From assembly GCF_032302195.1 (NCBI RefSeq), contig NZ_CP135275.1, forward strand, positions 3,162,001 to 3,226,000: 64,000 nucleotides of DNA, read 5' to 3'. Positions 47,301-55,248 of the stretch are shown piece by piece. The stretch comes from Paenibacillus sp. MMS20-IR301. GTDB lineage: Bacteria > Bacillota > Bacilli > Paenibacillales > Paenibacillaceae. How positions within the stretch are numbered: position 1 is the first letter of the stretch; each line of letters begins with the position of its first letter. The position numbers and the translations under genes were made by a program. The notes below the pieces were generated by a model. That model saw only the letters and a list, made by a program, of their open reading frames with translations, ran no database searches and was not told the DNA's origin.

Positions 47301-47356
47301 GTTTTTTTGTACTAGATGTTTAGCCTAGGCGACTGTGAGCTCCGACTGCTTCAAAA

Positions 47357-47536
47357 TCACTTCGTAACAATACTGACGACATAATTCTCCTGGTCCATGT
47401 GACTAAAGTCCCAAGCGCCTGACTTACGAACCGTAACGAAGATCAGCGGTATTTTTGATAAAACATTGCCTTTGTTTGCTAAAGACCACACACGCTGCCG
47501 GATAACTGCTATATGTTGGTTTGAGTTCATTTTCAT
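47357..47536 (-). CDS. Possible small protein (57-59 aa) or gene remnant
   Basis: An open frame starting ATGAAAATGAAC; AGGA lies eight bases before the second ATG. The product includes HIAVIRQRVWSLANKGNVLS and IPLIFVTVRKSGAWDFSHMD, a protein-like composition with a basic N-terminal half. It ends 57 bp before a good terminator hairpin. I do not recognise it; it may be the C-terminus of a decayed gene. A perfect hairpin GTCACT-GTTG-AGTGAC (47546-47561) is directly upstream. Confidence 0.35.
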   Translation of the reverse strand: MKMNSNQHIAVIRQRVWSLANKGNVLSKIPLIFVTVRKSGAWDFSHMDQENYVVSIVTK

Positions 47537-47572
47537 TATCCTAGCGTCACTGTTGAGTGACTGGGGGGTTCC

Positions 47573-47754
47573 TTACGGACCTGAGAGCCTTTATTTCTAC
47601 CAAAATCCCTGTTTCGCCTGCCTTACGGACACAGATGCACTTATTTGCGGGTACTGGAGTGAAATGTTGCCGGATTGAAGGAAATAAGAGCTGTAGTGTC
47701 CGTATGGCCTGGAAAATGAGCAGATTTGAGTAAATAAAGGCTCTGGTGTCCGCA
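47573..47754. repeat. Dispersed nested-palindrome repeat, copy 3
   Basis: Outer arms CGGACCTGAGAGCCTTTATTT and its near-complement AAATAAAGGCTCTGGTGTCCG enclose inner arms TTACGGACACAG and AAATAAGAGCTGTAGTGTCC. It is almost identical to copy 4 (49113), and more distant from copies 1 and 2. It lies right after the DoxX stop and could also act as its terminator. Confidence 0.85.
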
Positions 47755-47791
47755 AGGGTGAAACGCACCCTGTTGATTAACTTAATTAATG

Positions 47792-48238
47792 CTATTGGAA
47801 CAACGGGGAGGCAATCAGTATAGCCGTAATAAAAACGAGCTGAATGCCTATGCGGACCGGCAATCTGGGCACAGGCCTGCCGCCGACTGTCATGTTGTTG
47901 CGTGCTGCATGGATGTTGGCGGGAAGCATTGCAATAAGAAGCACCACCAGGCACACAGAAGCAACCGGTGCGACAGAGGGCAGTAGCATTCCTAGTGCTC
48001 CGGCAATTTCCAAAATCCCGGTGACCGTCACGATCCGTTCTTTCTGCGGAAAAGCAGGCGGCACCATTCTCACCAAATCAGACCGCCGCCGACCCCAGTG
48101 AGCAGAAGCACTTAGCAGCAGCATAATGGATACTGCCCATTGCAGGGATGTATACCAGTCATTCCAATGAGTCAAACCCAAGAAACCAGCCACTTGGAAC
48201 AGCAAAAAGGATACAATGAGCGCGATAAACGGAACCAT
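47792..48238 (-). CDS. DoxX-family membrane protein
   Basis: A 148-residue protein with four hydrophobic helices (about 5-22, 33-48, 72-100 and 128-145) and the family's GILEIAGALGMLLP segment, matching DoxX/DoxD-like proteins. A basic loop (GRRRSDLVRMVPPAFPQKER) separates helices 2 and 3. Members occur in redox or organosulfur stress, but no activity can be assigned. It lies 47 bp after a TetR regulator on the same strand, a common regulator-effector pairing. Confidence 0.85.
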   Translation of the reverse strand: MVPFIALIVSFLLFQVAGFLGLTHWNDWYTSLQWAVSIMLLLSASAHWGRRRSDLVRMVPPAFPQKERIVTVTGILEIAGALGMLLPSVAPVASVCLVVLLIAMLPANIHAARNNMTVGGRPVPRLPVRIGIQLVFITAILIASPLFQ

Positions 48239-48285
48239 TTCAACTTCCTCCTTTTAGCGTCGGTTATCTGTCTGTTTGGGCAGCT

Positions 48286-48879
48286 TCAATTTTTCAGAAT
48301 TCCGGCCATAAAGTCTGATACTCTCTTCGCTGAAAGGGATTCAGTTGATGTACGCAGGGATGCCTGCACACGCAGGCCCAGTGAGAGCAGGACGAACAGC
48401 TCTGCTGTCTCATCAGGGTTTACGTTTTCGTTAATCACCCCGTACTTTTGACCCGTAATGATCCACTGTCTGGAAACAGAGACCGACCGCTCATGAAAAT
48501 GCTCAAGCACTTTCGCTACCACTGGTTCATTCTCCTTGCCCAGCATGTACAAAAGGATTTTGTTAGTCGCCTCATGGCTGTCTTCTAATCCTGCAAGACT
48601 TCTGGAAATCGCCTGCATGGGTCCTTCGAATGTTTTGTCAGGGCTGCTTGCGACTGCTTCCTCAAAATGTTCATTAACAGCTTCCAGCCGCTCCTCCAGC
48701 ACTCTGGCGAAAATTTCATCCTTACTCTTTACATAATGAAATATTGCCCCCTTCGATAACTGCGACTGCTCCATGATATCCTTTAAGGTAACCGCATCGC
48801 AGCTTTTGTGCCGCAACAATTCCTTGGTTGCATCCAGAAGTTGCCGGATGGTATGCTCCCGGCGCTCCGAATTCTTCAT
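48286..48879 (-). CDS. TetR-family transcriptional regulator
   Basis: A 197-residue regulator starting at the ATG at 48879, which has GGTGG about seven bases upstream. The N-terminal helix-turn-helix is AVTLKDIMEQSQLSKGAIFHYVKSKDEIF (about 30-58; only its features quoted in parts: TLKDIMEQSQLSKGA then IFHYVKSKDEI). The rest is a helical ligand-binding and dimerisation domain with a TetR_C-like segment. It probably represses its own gene and the downstream doxX-like gene; an operator-like sequence overlaps its promoter. The inducer is unknown. Confidence 0.9.
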   Translation of the reverse strand: MKNSERREHTIRQLLDATKELLRHKSCDAVTLKDIMEQSQLSKGAIFHYVKSKDEIFARVLEERLEAVNEHFEEAVASSPDKTFEGPMQAISRSLAGLEDSHEATNKILLYMLGKENEPVVAKVLEHFHERSVSVSRQWIITGQKYGVINENVNPDETAELFVLLSLGLRVQASLRTSTESLSAKRVSDFMAGILKN

Positions 48880-48929
48880 GGCACTCCACCTCTTCATTCC
48901 GAATTTGTATAGGGTATAATGTTATTCCA

Positions 48930-48958
48930 ATTATACATACCGACCGATGGTTTGTAAA
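48930..48958 (-). promoter_or_regulatory. Sigma-A promoter of the TetR-DoxX unit with candidate operator
   Basis: On the minus strand TTTACA (-35) and TATAAT (-10) are separated by exactly 17 bp. The spacer contains ACCATCGGTCGGT, an imperfect palindrome of TetR-operator type, suggesting autorepression. Confidence 0.7.
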
Positions 48959-49112
48959 TTAACAAACTGGATATCCATCTTTGCCTGCTTGCTCCGGACG
49001 GCTGGACCTTTCTCCAGCTGGCTTAACCCATTGTGGAAGTACCTCTGCAGACTGGTGAATTTGAACCAATTACTTATTGCCATCGTGACAATTGGAGGAT
49101 CGTAGAATTCCA

Positions 49113-49293
49113 TACGGACCTGAGAGCCTTTATTTCCGCCAAAATCGCTGTTTCGCCTGCATTACGGACACAGATGCACTTATTTGCGGGTACTGGAGTG
49201 AAATGTTGCCTGTTTGAAGGAAATAAGAGCTGTAGTGTCCGTATGGCCGGGAAAATGGGCAGATTTGAGTAAATAAAGGCTCAGGTGTCCGCA
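49113..49293. repeat. Dispersed nested-palindrome repeat, copy 4
   Basis: Same modules and orientation as copy 3 (47573) with only scattered differences. Copies 3 and 4 bracket the TetR-DoxX unit as direct repeats about 1.5 kb apart. Confidence 0.85.
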
Positions 49294-49564
49294 AGAGTCA
49301 GGCACAGGTAGTCAGGGGCTAAACGTGGCGTGAGGAGCAGCGTGTGGGTAAGGTTTGCGGGGCGCGATACCTACAGATATACAGCACACAGGCTGGGGCC
49401 AGGCGGGATACAGTTACGACGCGAGATAAAGTAAGGATGCGGTTCAACTCGGGAGTTCCTGGCGCGGGAGGCGCGGTGCACAGTACATGCTGCCGGCTAA
49501 CAGTAGACCAACGCACACACCCAGCACAAGCGGGAAAACTCGCGGACTGAGATCAGTATATCCG
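49294..49564. other. Intergenic region left of the tRNA island
   Basis: GC-richer than its surroundings and without a supported gene; short frames on both strands lack ribosome binding sites. Confidence 0.5.
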
Positions 49565-49574
49565 AACAGCAAAA

Positions 49575-49594
49575 AAACGGCATCGCTGCCGTTT
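49575..49594 (-). terminator. Terminator of tRNA-Lys (copy B)
   Basis: The stem AAACGGCA / TGCCGTTT with loop TCGC is followed on the minus strand by a T run; identical to the one at 55375. Confidence 0.88.
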
Positions 49595-49603
49595 CTTCTA
49601 GGA

Positions 49604-49676
49604 TGGACTCTCAGGGACTCGAACCCTGGACAAATTGATTAAGAGTCAACTGCTCTACCAACTGAGCTAAGAGTCC
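49604..49676 (-). tRNA. tRNA-Lys (anticodon CUU), copy B
   Basis: Identical over all 73 bases to the copies at 15575 and 55404, with a full cloverleaf and anticodon CTT. CCA is not encoded. It is intact, so it may be expressed if a promoter exists, but the tRNA-Ala that would lead the transcript is truncated here. Confidence 0.93.
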
Positions 49677-49682
49677 ATGGTA

Positions 49683-49738
49683 TGGTGGAGAATAGGGGGC
49701 TCGAACCCCTGACCTCATCGCTGCCAGCGATGCGCTCT
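49683..49738 (-). pseudogene. Truncated tRNA-Ala (GGC) fragment
   Basis: The 3' part of the tRNA-Ala (anticodon arm, T arm, acceptor 3' strand and CCA) is identical to the intact gene at 55483. The first 20 bases, forming the acceptor 5' strand and most of the D arm, are missing and replaced by island sequence, so it cannot fold as a tRNA. Confidence 0.9.
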
Positions 49739-49826
49739 GGCGTGATGGTCAGGGGCACTGCCCTAAGTAGATGATATCAAACTTATACAGACACTACGTT
49801 TATTCTAATATTAAGTAGGTTTAGCT

Positions 49827-50649
49827 TCATTCGGCTTCAGGATCTGGTTTTGTAATAAGTCTAGCATTTTTATATGCCATGTCCAAAGACAAAAATGTTT
49901 GTGCCACATAAGAATTGCTTACTCTCCTAAGAGGCAAAGCACAAGTAGCCCTATATTTATCTATGTCAATTCTTGTACAGACAGGTATAAGCAATTGAAT
50001 TTCGCCTTGGAAATATTGAGGGATAGCTAACTTATAATTTCTTCTAAGTCTTTTCAGTGAATCATAAATAAGTGAGCGTAACCATGGTTCTAACATGTCT
50101 ACTGTTAGTTCCCGAAGTATATCCATCCACCTTTCAAGTCTATCATCAAGTATGTGCTTATGCTTAAAGCTAATGTTACTTGTTTTTCTGTAATCAAATA
50201 TAAAATCTACAGGATCATCTATATAATATGCCGGCTCTGGCAAGGCCGAAAACTCACGGATTGGATCTACTTTACGACTACTCTCCTCATAAAATCCAAT
50301 TAGCTTATATTTCAAATCTGCAGGATTACTTTTGTAGAATAATGCATAAATGTCTTCACGATTTCTGAACTCTAAACCGGTATTAAAACATGAATATAGT
50401 GAGTTCTCTACTATTTTATGTTTTTCTTTAGTATACAGCCTTTCAAAAGTATGAAAAACATAGTTCCAAATAATGTATAAATCTTTAGAGACGCCAATCG
50501 TCGGTTCGGCAATTCCACTCCAGTTCTCACTTTAAGCTAAATTATCAGTCAAGTAATACAGTTTTTTCGATATTATTTATGTGTGCATATGTTTTAAGTT
50601 TGAAAGTTTCTCGGATAATACTTTGAGTTGTAGACAAACAATCCCTCAT
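49827..50649 (-). pseudogene. Decayed DUF3825 protein gene
   Basis: The C-terminal 162 residues (49827-50315) match DUF3825, with YYIDDPVDFIFDYR, LRRNYKLAIPQYFQGEIQLL and LDMAYKNARLITKP. The same frame runs on upstream without a start (ENWSGIAEP, NSLYSCFNTGLEFRNREDIY) until a TAA at 50534. An ATG at 50649 in a different frame encodes KLKTYAHINNIEKTVLLD, which looks like the family's N-terminus. So the gene carries both a frameshift near 50540-50560 and an in-frame stop. A TTG at 50315 could start a shortened product but removes half the domain. The family's function is unknown. Confidence 0.75.
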
Positions 50650-50707
50650 ATTTTAAATTGCAATCCCTTTTACACAAAATTCTAATTGAAAGCACTTTAC
50701 TTCTCGG

Positions 50708-52315
50708 TTACAATGGAAATTTAGGCAGGTAATTTCCAAGCGCCTTTTGAAACTGCTCTTTGTATTGTCCCCTGATTCTCCTGAGAAATCGTTCTTCATA
50801 TCCTTCCTTCCTTAAATGTAATACTGTCGCAACTTCTTGCACTAAGCTTTTTCTATTGTAATATTTAAGGGCTTTTTTATAATCCGCCTCTTGAAGAATA
50901 GCGGTAAACAAACTATCATTTTGACTATAAATATCATCAATTTTTACACTCTCAATGAGTTGCATTGCCGCTTCCTTCAGTTGTGCTAGTCCTTTTGCTT
51001 TCGTATTATACGTATTAAGTCGGAAGGAAATCTCTTTAGCGCTCCTAAGAGAGATTTGATTTTCCAATTCTCCCTGAAGTCGTTTTAATATATTTATTTT
51101 TGCTTTAGGTACGACTTCTTCCTTCGGTAACTCATCCAAATTGCTCATTAACTCAATTACTTCCTCCACAATTAGTAAATTTTCAACTTCCGCTACCTCA
51201 AGTGAATAGACTCCATAAGTTTCAAGGTTATCAAGTTCTTCATCCGTTTTATAGTCTCTATCGATAATTCCATAACAATCAAACATATGAAGCTCAGGTG
51301 AATTACGCAATGCTCTAGTTGACTCTATAACTTTTTCACAACTTCCTCTCGGAACTACAAAGTAATCAGGGTATTGCACCTGATAAATCGCTGTGTCAAA
51401 ACTACCTCTTTCGCCCTCAACAAATAGAACTTTCTTTCTACTTCCAATAATATTCATTACAAGTTCTTCTGGAAGCCCGATGACCTCAGGAACTTCCTGT
51501 ATCTTCCACCATACACCATCAAATTCTTTGATCCAAAACTTTTTAGAACCAATTCTAGATGATGCAAAGTCTAAATCATGTGTTATATATATAAAACGGC
51601 AGTCCTTTCTGACTTCCTCTAATGTATCCCATAGTTTTGTCATCACTGAGCGATGTAGATGAATTTCAGGCTCATCAAGTATTAATATTGTGCCGGGTAC
51701 AGCACATAGACATTGGCCAATAAGGTATAGAACTACCCTCTCTCCATCACTCATTTCTTTTCCATGATAGCTAGGAGATTCTATTCCTGGAGTTGTGACT
51801 TGAACACGTCCTTCACTGAGAGTTACTTTGCGTTGAGGATAAATCAAGTCCCAAATATAAATAAGTTGATCTATCGGAGAAAAAGGAATATCCCCCATTT
51901 CTTTCTCCCCTCGCATTTTACGCTCAGTTGACTCTTTTACATATGCTTCATTCCTCGCATTATGTTTGGCAAATAATGTGCTAAGCACTCTATCAAAATC
52001 ACTCAATATAGCAGTAGCTGGTATACCTCCCCACTTAAAACCTATTTTATTAGAACGACCTTGAAAATTTTCTGTACCGAAAAATAGCTCATTTTGAGCC
52101 TGCTCAAGGAATTTTAAAGGAGCGAATTCTGGTACATTTAACTGACGTTGAGCAGAAATACGTTGAACCTTTTCTCCCGGCATCGTTTCTTCTATTTTTA
52201 CTCCTAATCGTGTTTTTCCTGAACCATTAGGTCCAACAATCACAATATTTTGTTCTAATTCCAATTCTTTCATCTCATAAACATTCTCACCAGGAAACAT
52301 AAGAGTTATATTCAA
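50708..52315 (-). CDS. AAA (ABC-like) ATPase fused to a DUF4435/TOPRIM domain; PARIS-like defence candidate
   Basis: A 535-residue protein. The N-terminal ATPase (1-285) has Walker A GPNGSGKT at 28-35, an ABC-like signature MSDGER near 188, and Walker B TILILDEPEIHLHR near 207 followed by FIYITHDLDFA. The C-terminal part (about 293-535) matches DUF4435, a TOPRIM-like fold: KVLFVEGERGSFD near 296, SCEKVIESTRAL, CYGIIDRDY near 349 and VAEVENLLI near 371. AAA plus DUF4435 is the composition of AriA and AriB in the PARIS anti-phage system, for which fused forms are known. OLD or Gabija GajA proteins also pair an ATPase with TOPRIM, but no helicase partner is present here. The call is from motifs only. 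Confidence 0.75.
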   Translation of the reverse strand: MNITLMFPGENVYEMKELELEQNIVIVGPNGSGKTRLGVKIEETMPGEKVQRISAQRQLNVPEFAPLKFLEQAQNELFFGTENFQGRSNKIGFKWGGIPATAILSDFDRVLSTLFAKHNARNEAYVKESTERKMRGEKEMGDIPFSPIDQLIYIWDLIYPQRKVTLSEGRVQVTTPGIESPSYHGKEMSDGERVVLYLIGQCLCAVPGTILILDEPEIHLHRSVMTKLWDTLEEVRKDCRFIYITHDLDFASSRIGSKKFWIKEFDGVWWKIQEVPEVIGLPEELVMNIIGSRKKVLFVEGERGSFDTAIYQVQYPDYFVVPRGSCEKVIESTRALRNSPELHMFDCYGIIDRDYKTDEELDNLETYGVYSLEVAEVENLLIVEEVIELMSNLDELPKEEVVPKAKINILKRLQGELENQISLRSAKEISFRLNTYNTKAKGLAQLKEAAMQLIESVKIDDIYSQNDSLFTAILQEADYKKALKYYNRKSLVQEVATVLHLRKEGYEERFLRRIRGQYKEQFQKALGNYLPKFPL

Positions 52316-52373
52316 TTTAAGGCCTCCAATATATTTGTGTAATGTAAATGCATATCAAAGTGAGTTCTTGCAA

Positions 52374-52982
52374 TTAACCTTGCTCCCATCTCTTCAACCT
52401 ATCATCCAACGACAGCCCATTAATCAGCTTAATATTAAGCTTATCCGCTGCCTCCTTCGCCGCCTTAGTGAAATTACTCGTCGTCACAATCCAAGCATCA
52501 TAACAGCCATGTACCTGCTTACCGGCTTTAAGTCGCAGCACAATGTCATTTCCGACATCCTGCTTCCAGCGCTTGCACTGCACGGCGATTTTGTACCCCT
52601 CTTTGCCTTTGAGGATCAAATCCACTTCGTGATCGCCGGAACCACCGACGCGTTGTACGGTATAACCTTGATCTATGTAATATAACTCCATTAACCTCTC
52701 AAAATCCGTACCGGACAATGTCCTTGCGTCCGCATATAGAATCTGTGCATCTGTCAACTTCTTCATGGGTGTCTTAGTCGAAGTGCTGTGAGAACTACTT
52801 TTAGCTTTGGCTGTACTAACTTGCCTCACTCCACTCGTTCGGGTGGATTTCTTTGCCTTCTTGTCCTTTCGCCGCTTACGAGTCCACATGCCACCGAATA
52901 TTTCACCGAGAATAACGGAACCAAACAGGATTCCAAAGAAGAATCCCCAATGTAAACCATGAATGCTGTAATAGAACCACAC
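52374..52982 (-). CDS. Mrr-like restriction-endonuclease-domain protein with N-terminal membrane segment
   Basis: A 202-residue protein. An N-terminal hydrophobic stretch (GFFFGILFGSVILGEIFGGM, about 13-32) is followed by a very basic linker, then a PD-(D/E)XK Mrr_cat domain (about 85-195): GTDFERLMELYYIDQGY, GSGDHEVDLILKG with the catalytic Asp, AVQCKRWKQDVGN with Q-C-K, and AWIVTTSNFTKAA. Such domains cut DNA, sometimes only modified DNA, although many housekeeping membrane versions have no known role. The start is a GTG with no clear ribosome binding site, so the N-terminus is uncertain. It lies 58 bp upstream of the AAA-DUF4435 gene. Confidence 0.8.
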   Translation of the reverse strand: MWFYYSIHGLHWGFFFGILFGSVILGEIFGGMWTRKRRKDKKAKKSTRTSGVRQVSTAKAKSSSHSTSTKTPMKKLTDAQILYADARTLSGTDFERLMELYYIDQGYTVQRVGGSGDHEVDLILKGKEGYKIAVQCKRWKQDVGNDIVLRLKAGKQVHGCYDAWIVTTSNFTKAAKEAADKLNIKLINGLSLDDRLKRWEQG

Positions 52983-53106
52983 TCAAACAATTCAAAGGAC
53001 TATCTACCCAGAATGTCCGACATAAGAATTGATCTTTCTTCTAAAATTTCTATATTCCGGTTATATTCCCTCCACTATATCATAAGTTTGGTTTGATTTG
53101 GCATAG

Positions 53107-53132
53107 AAAAAACCCCCGAATATGTCCGAGGG
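53107..53132 (-). terminator. Rho-independent terminator inside the island
   Basis: On the minus strand CCCTCGGA-CATA-TTCGGGGG is followed by TTTTTT. It lies 22 bp after the stop of the remnant at 53155. Confidence 0.82.
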
Positions 53133-53154
53133 CGTACTAATCGTTGACTGTAAG

Positions 53155-53292
53155 CTATAGTGATAAATTCATAGGCTTGTCGCTCTTGGATGACTCTTTC
53201 TTCTTGAGTTTGACTTCATGAGTCAATACTTTACTTGCCGGCTTAGCGAATAAATTACCCCTGCCGTACTCAGGAATGAACCAATATCTAGC
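53155..53292 (-). pseudogene. C-terminal remnant of an unidentified gene
   Basis: An open stretch without a start reads YWFIPEYGRGNLFAKPASKV then LTHEVKLKKKESSKSDKPMN and stops just before a terminator. The composition is protein-like, but a TAA lies upstream in frame. I do not recognise the family. The surrounding 490 bp otherwise holds no gene. Confidence 0.4.
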
Positions 53293-53418
53293 TTAAAAGA
53301 AACCATACAAGAGTTTCTTTGTGATGTTATATCATCATCCTATAATTGTCCTTTGCTAGAGCAATTTTGGATGATAATTGTTGAATTCCCTCCTAGTGGA
53401 TATAGCTATGGAGATAGC

Positions 53419-53446
53419 AAAAGAACGACATCTCTGCCGTTCTTTT
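53419..53446 (-). terminator. Terminator of the XRE-ImmA-PIN cassette
   Basis: On the minus strand AAAAGAACG / CGTTCTTTT with a ten-base loop, 27 bp after the PIN-gene stop. Confidence 0.8.
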
Positions 53447-53472
53447 GAGGGACCTCGACAATTCGAATCAAA

Positions 53473-54126
53473 TTACTCATCTTCCAAAGTACTAATTCTT
53501 GTATCCAGTGCCGTCAGTTTAATCTGCCTTTTATGTTCAGGATCCTGATTATACACATATTTAAAGAACTGGCGAACCTCTTTTTTAGTAGAAATATTCT
53601 CTTTCACGCACAAAAAGCATAAATCTTCTATAGTATCCTGTACGATTAATTCTGGAGCAAGTGCCTCATCTGAACCCACAAGTAACTGCTCATCTTGTAT
53701 AACTTCTCTAATGTCATAATCGTTACTACATATATAACCAGCTGACAGAAATATCGCTGCTGCCAGCGAATGAATTTCACCTGTGTCGCTCGTTCCCTTT
53801 ATAGGTCTTCCCTGAAGTTTTTTCTTTTCGTCCAGTCGTTTGAAGCCTTGCTCAATATACTTGACATTTCGTTCGTAGATTGAAAATTCATCATCTGCAA
53901 TCTGCTGGGGATCGTTTGGATCAAAGAGAATCCACTTACCCTTTCCCATACGTTCCAGCACAATCTTTTTATTGGACTCGATTTATATTTCGGCCAAGAC
54001 CTCGGAATGAATGTATAGTGTATCGTACAGTTCATTTAGCCAGCCCAGTACGTCACTTTTTTGGTAAGTCACGGCGAAATTTATAATATTGGCATCAATA
54101 AACACTTTTCCATTACGGCTGGTCAT
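53473..54126 (-). pseudogene. PIN-like nuclease gene interrupted by a nonsense codon
   Basis: From the ATG at 54126, which overlaps the ImmA/IrrE stop by four bases, the frame reads KVFIDANIINFAVTYQKSD and HSEVLAEI, meets TAA at 53985-53983, and continues IESNKKIVLERMGKGKWILF to 53473. Both halves form one PIN-type fold: acidic residues in FIDAN, in SEVLAEI and in SDTGEIHSLAAAIFLS, then CSNDYDIRE. A single base change would restore 217 residues. A GTG at 53961 could give a 162-residue C-terminal piece lacking the first active-site acidic residues. PIN proteins are RNases and often toxins; decay of a toxin in an otherwise intact cassette is notable. A sequencing error could give the same picture. 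Confidence 0.75.
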
Positions 54127-54881
54127 TCTTCCTTGTCCTCTGACGCTTCAGCAGTCGCCATTAGCGTTAATGCAGCCTCCTGATATTCTCTGGCTTGCTC
54201 GGGAGCGATATGTGCCAAGAGGTTCGCAGCCTCCAATAAGGAGAGTTTACCATGCTCTAGAACAGATGAAACAACATTGGTGTATCTTTCAAAAGTTTCC
54301 TCGGTGTAAGCCTCATCAAACGGACTGGCTGGCAAAGAAAATATGCTGCGCTGCTCTTTCCAGTCCGCATCATTCAGTTTTAACCATTCTTTGGCGATAG
54401 GTAGCTCTAATTCACTCACCCGTCTGGCAATGGCCTCATAAGGAACAGCCGCCATATCTGCAATCACCAAAAGAGCCTTTGGCTCTTGTAATTTCTTCTT
54501 AAGCTTCGGCCACAACAGACGAATAATCTGCCGTGGCATCATCAGAGCTGCCGCAAATCGATCCGCTGCCCGTTCCGTATCCAAATGCTCGGGTAATAGC
54601 TGTTCAAAATTCAAAACATGCCAAAGCTCATGGGCTGCGGTATAATAACGGCTTCTTAAAGGCTGGTATGTATTAAGCATCACATATTTATCATCGTCAA
54701 AACCTACTGTAGCACCAAAAAAAAGAAGGTCCGGGATATTCTGATAAATAACGGATGCGTGCTCCCGCAATTTCTCTTCGACTCCCGAACCAATAAAGGT
54801 TAGCGCTCCAATTTGTTCAGTTAGCACTTCATATGCAAAATTTTCACCCATCTGCTCAGACTGTTGTTTTATGGAGGACAT
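54123..54881 (-). CDS. ImmA/IrrE-family zinc metallopeptidase
   Basis: A 252-residue protein with the zinc motif HELWH (about 84-88, in YYTAAHELWHVLNF) and the third-ligand region DTERAADRFAAALMMPR, the signature of COG2856. Family members cleave XRE-type repressors, as ImmA does with ImmR in ICEBs1, or act within toxin-antitoxin-like cassettes. The C-terminal third (about 150-252) is helical and acidic. The ATG overlaps the XRE stop by one base (TAATG) and its TGA overlaps the PIN start, so three genes are translationally coupled. Confidence 0.9.
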   Translation of the reverse strand: MSSIKQQSEQMGENFAYEVLTEQIGALTFIGSGVEEKLREHASVIYQNIPDLLFFGATVGFDDDKYVMLNTYQPLRSRYYTAAHELWHVLNFEQLLPEHLDTERAADRFAAALMMPRQIIRLLWPKLKKKLQEPKALLVIADMAAVPYEAIARRVSELELPIAKEWLKLNDADWKEQRSIFSLPASPFDEAYTEETFERYTNVVSSVLEHGKLSLLEAANLLAHIAPEQAREYQEAALTLMATAEASEDKEE

Positions 54882-55234
54882 TATCGTTCCACCTTCACAA
54901 GTTCCTTTTCCAGCTGCCGGCTATTCTGAATAGCATTTAATAAAATATTTAAATGCCTTTTGGCAGTCCGCGAATCCGCTTTTCCCCTTAAGCTTAAAGT
55001 ATACCCCTTCTCTTCCACTTGTTCAGGAGTCAATAATTCTTCTATGCTAATCCCCATCACACCGGCAACCTGCACCATACGCTTGGGCAGAAATTGACGC
55101 TCACCGCTCAGAATATGCCCCATCAATGCTTTGCTTACCTCAATTTGATCAGCAAGCCACTGAATGGACTTGTCGTTAGCGGCCATCCATGATTTCACCT
55201 TTGCAATGGCCACCTGATTCAATTCATTAGCCAT
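54881..55234 (-). CDS. XRE-family transcriptional regulator
   Basis: A 117-residue protein with an N-terminal helix-turn-helix (about 10-68: SIQWLADQIEVSKALMGHIL then ISIEELLTPEQ) and a basic helical C-terminal tail. It is the first gene of the XRE-ImmA/IrrE-PIN cassette, so it is the likely repressor that the downstream metallopeptidase would inactivate. A perfect inverted repeat overlaps its promoter (55249-55284), consistent with autoregulation. Confidence 0.88.
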   Translation of the reverse strand: MANELNQVAIAKVKSWMAANDKSIQWLADQIEVSKALMGHILSGERQFLPKRMVQVAGVMGISIEELLTPEQVEEKGYTLSLRGKADSRTAKRHLNILLNAIQNSRQLEKELVKVER

Positions 55235-55248
55235 ACGAGTATACCCCC

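Larger units (their letters stand above)
49565..49738. repeat. 174-bp direct repeat, left copy (island boundary)
   Basis: It matches 55365-55538 with two adjacent mismatches, exactly 5800 bp apart. It contains a tRNA terminator, a complete tRNA-Lys and the 3' part of a tRNA-Ala, ending after GCGCTCT. Confidence 0.93.

Noticed and set aside
49683..49738. A second functional tRNA-Ala
   Set aside because: The acceptor 5' strand and D arm are missing, so it cannot fold.
53799..54035. 78-codon minus-strand frame in the PIN region
   Set aside because: It is out of frame with the PIN-like sequence, which continues across a single TAA in another frame.
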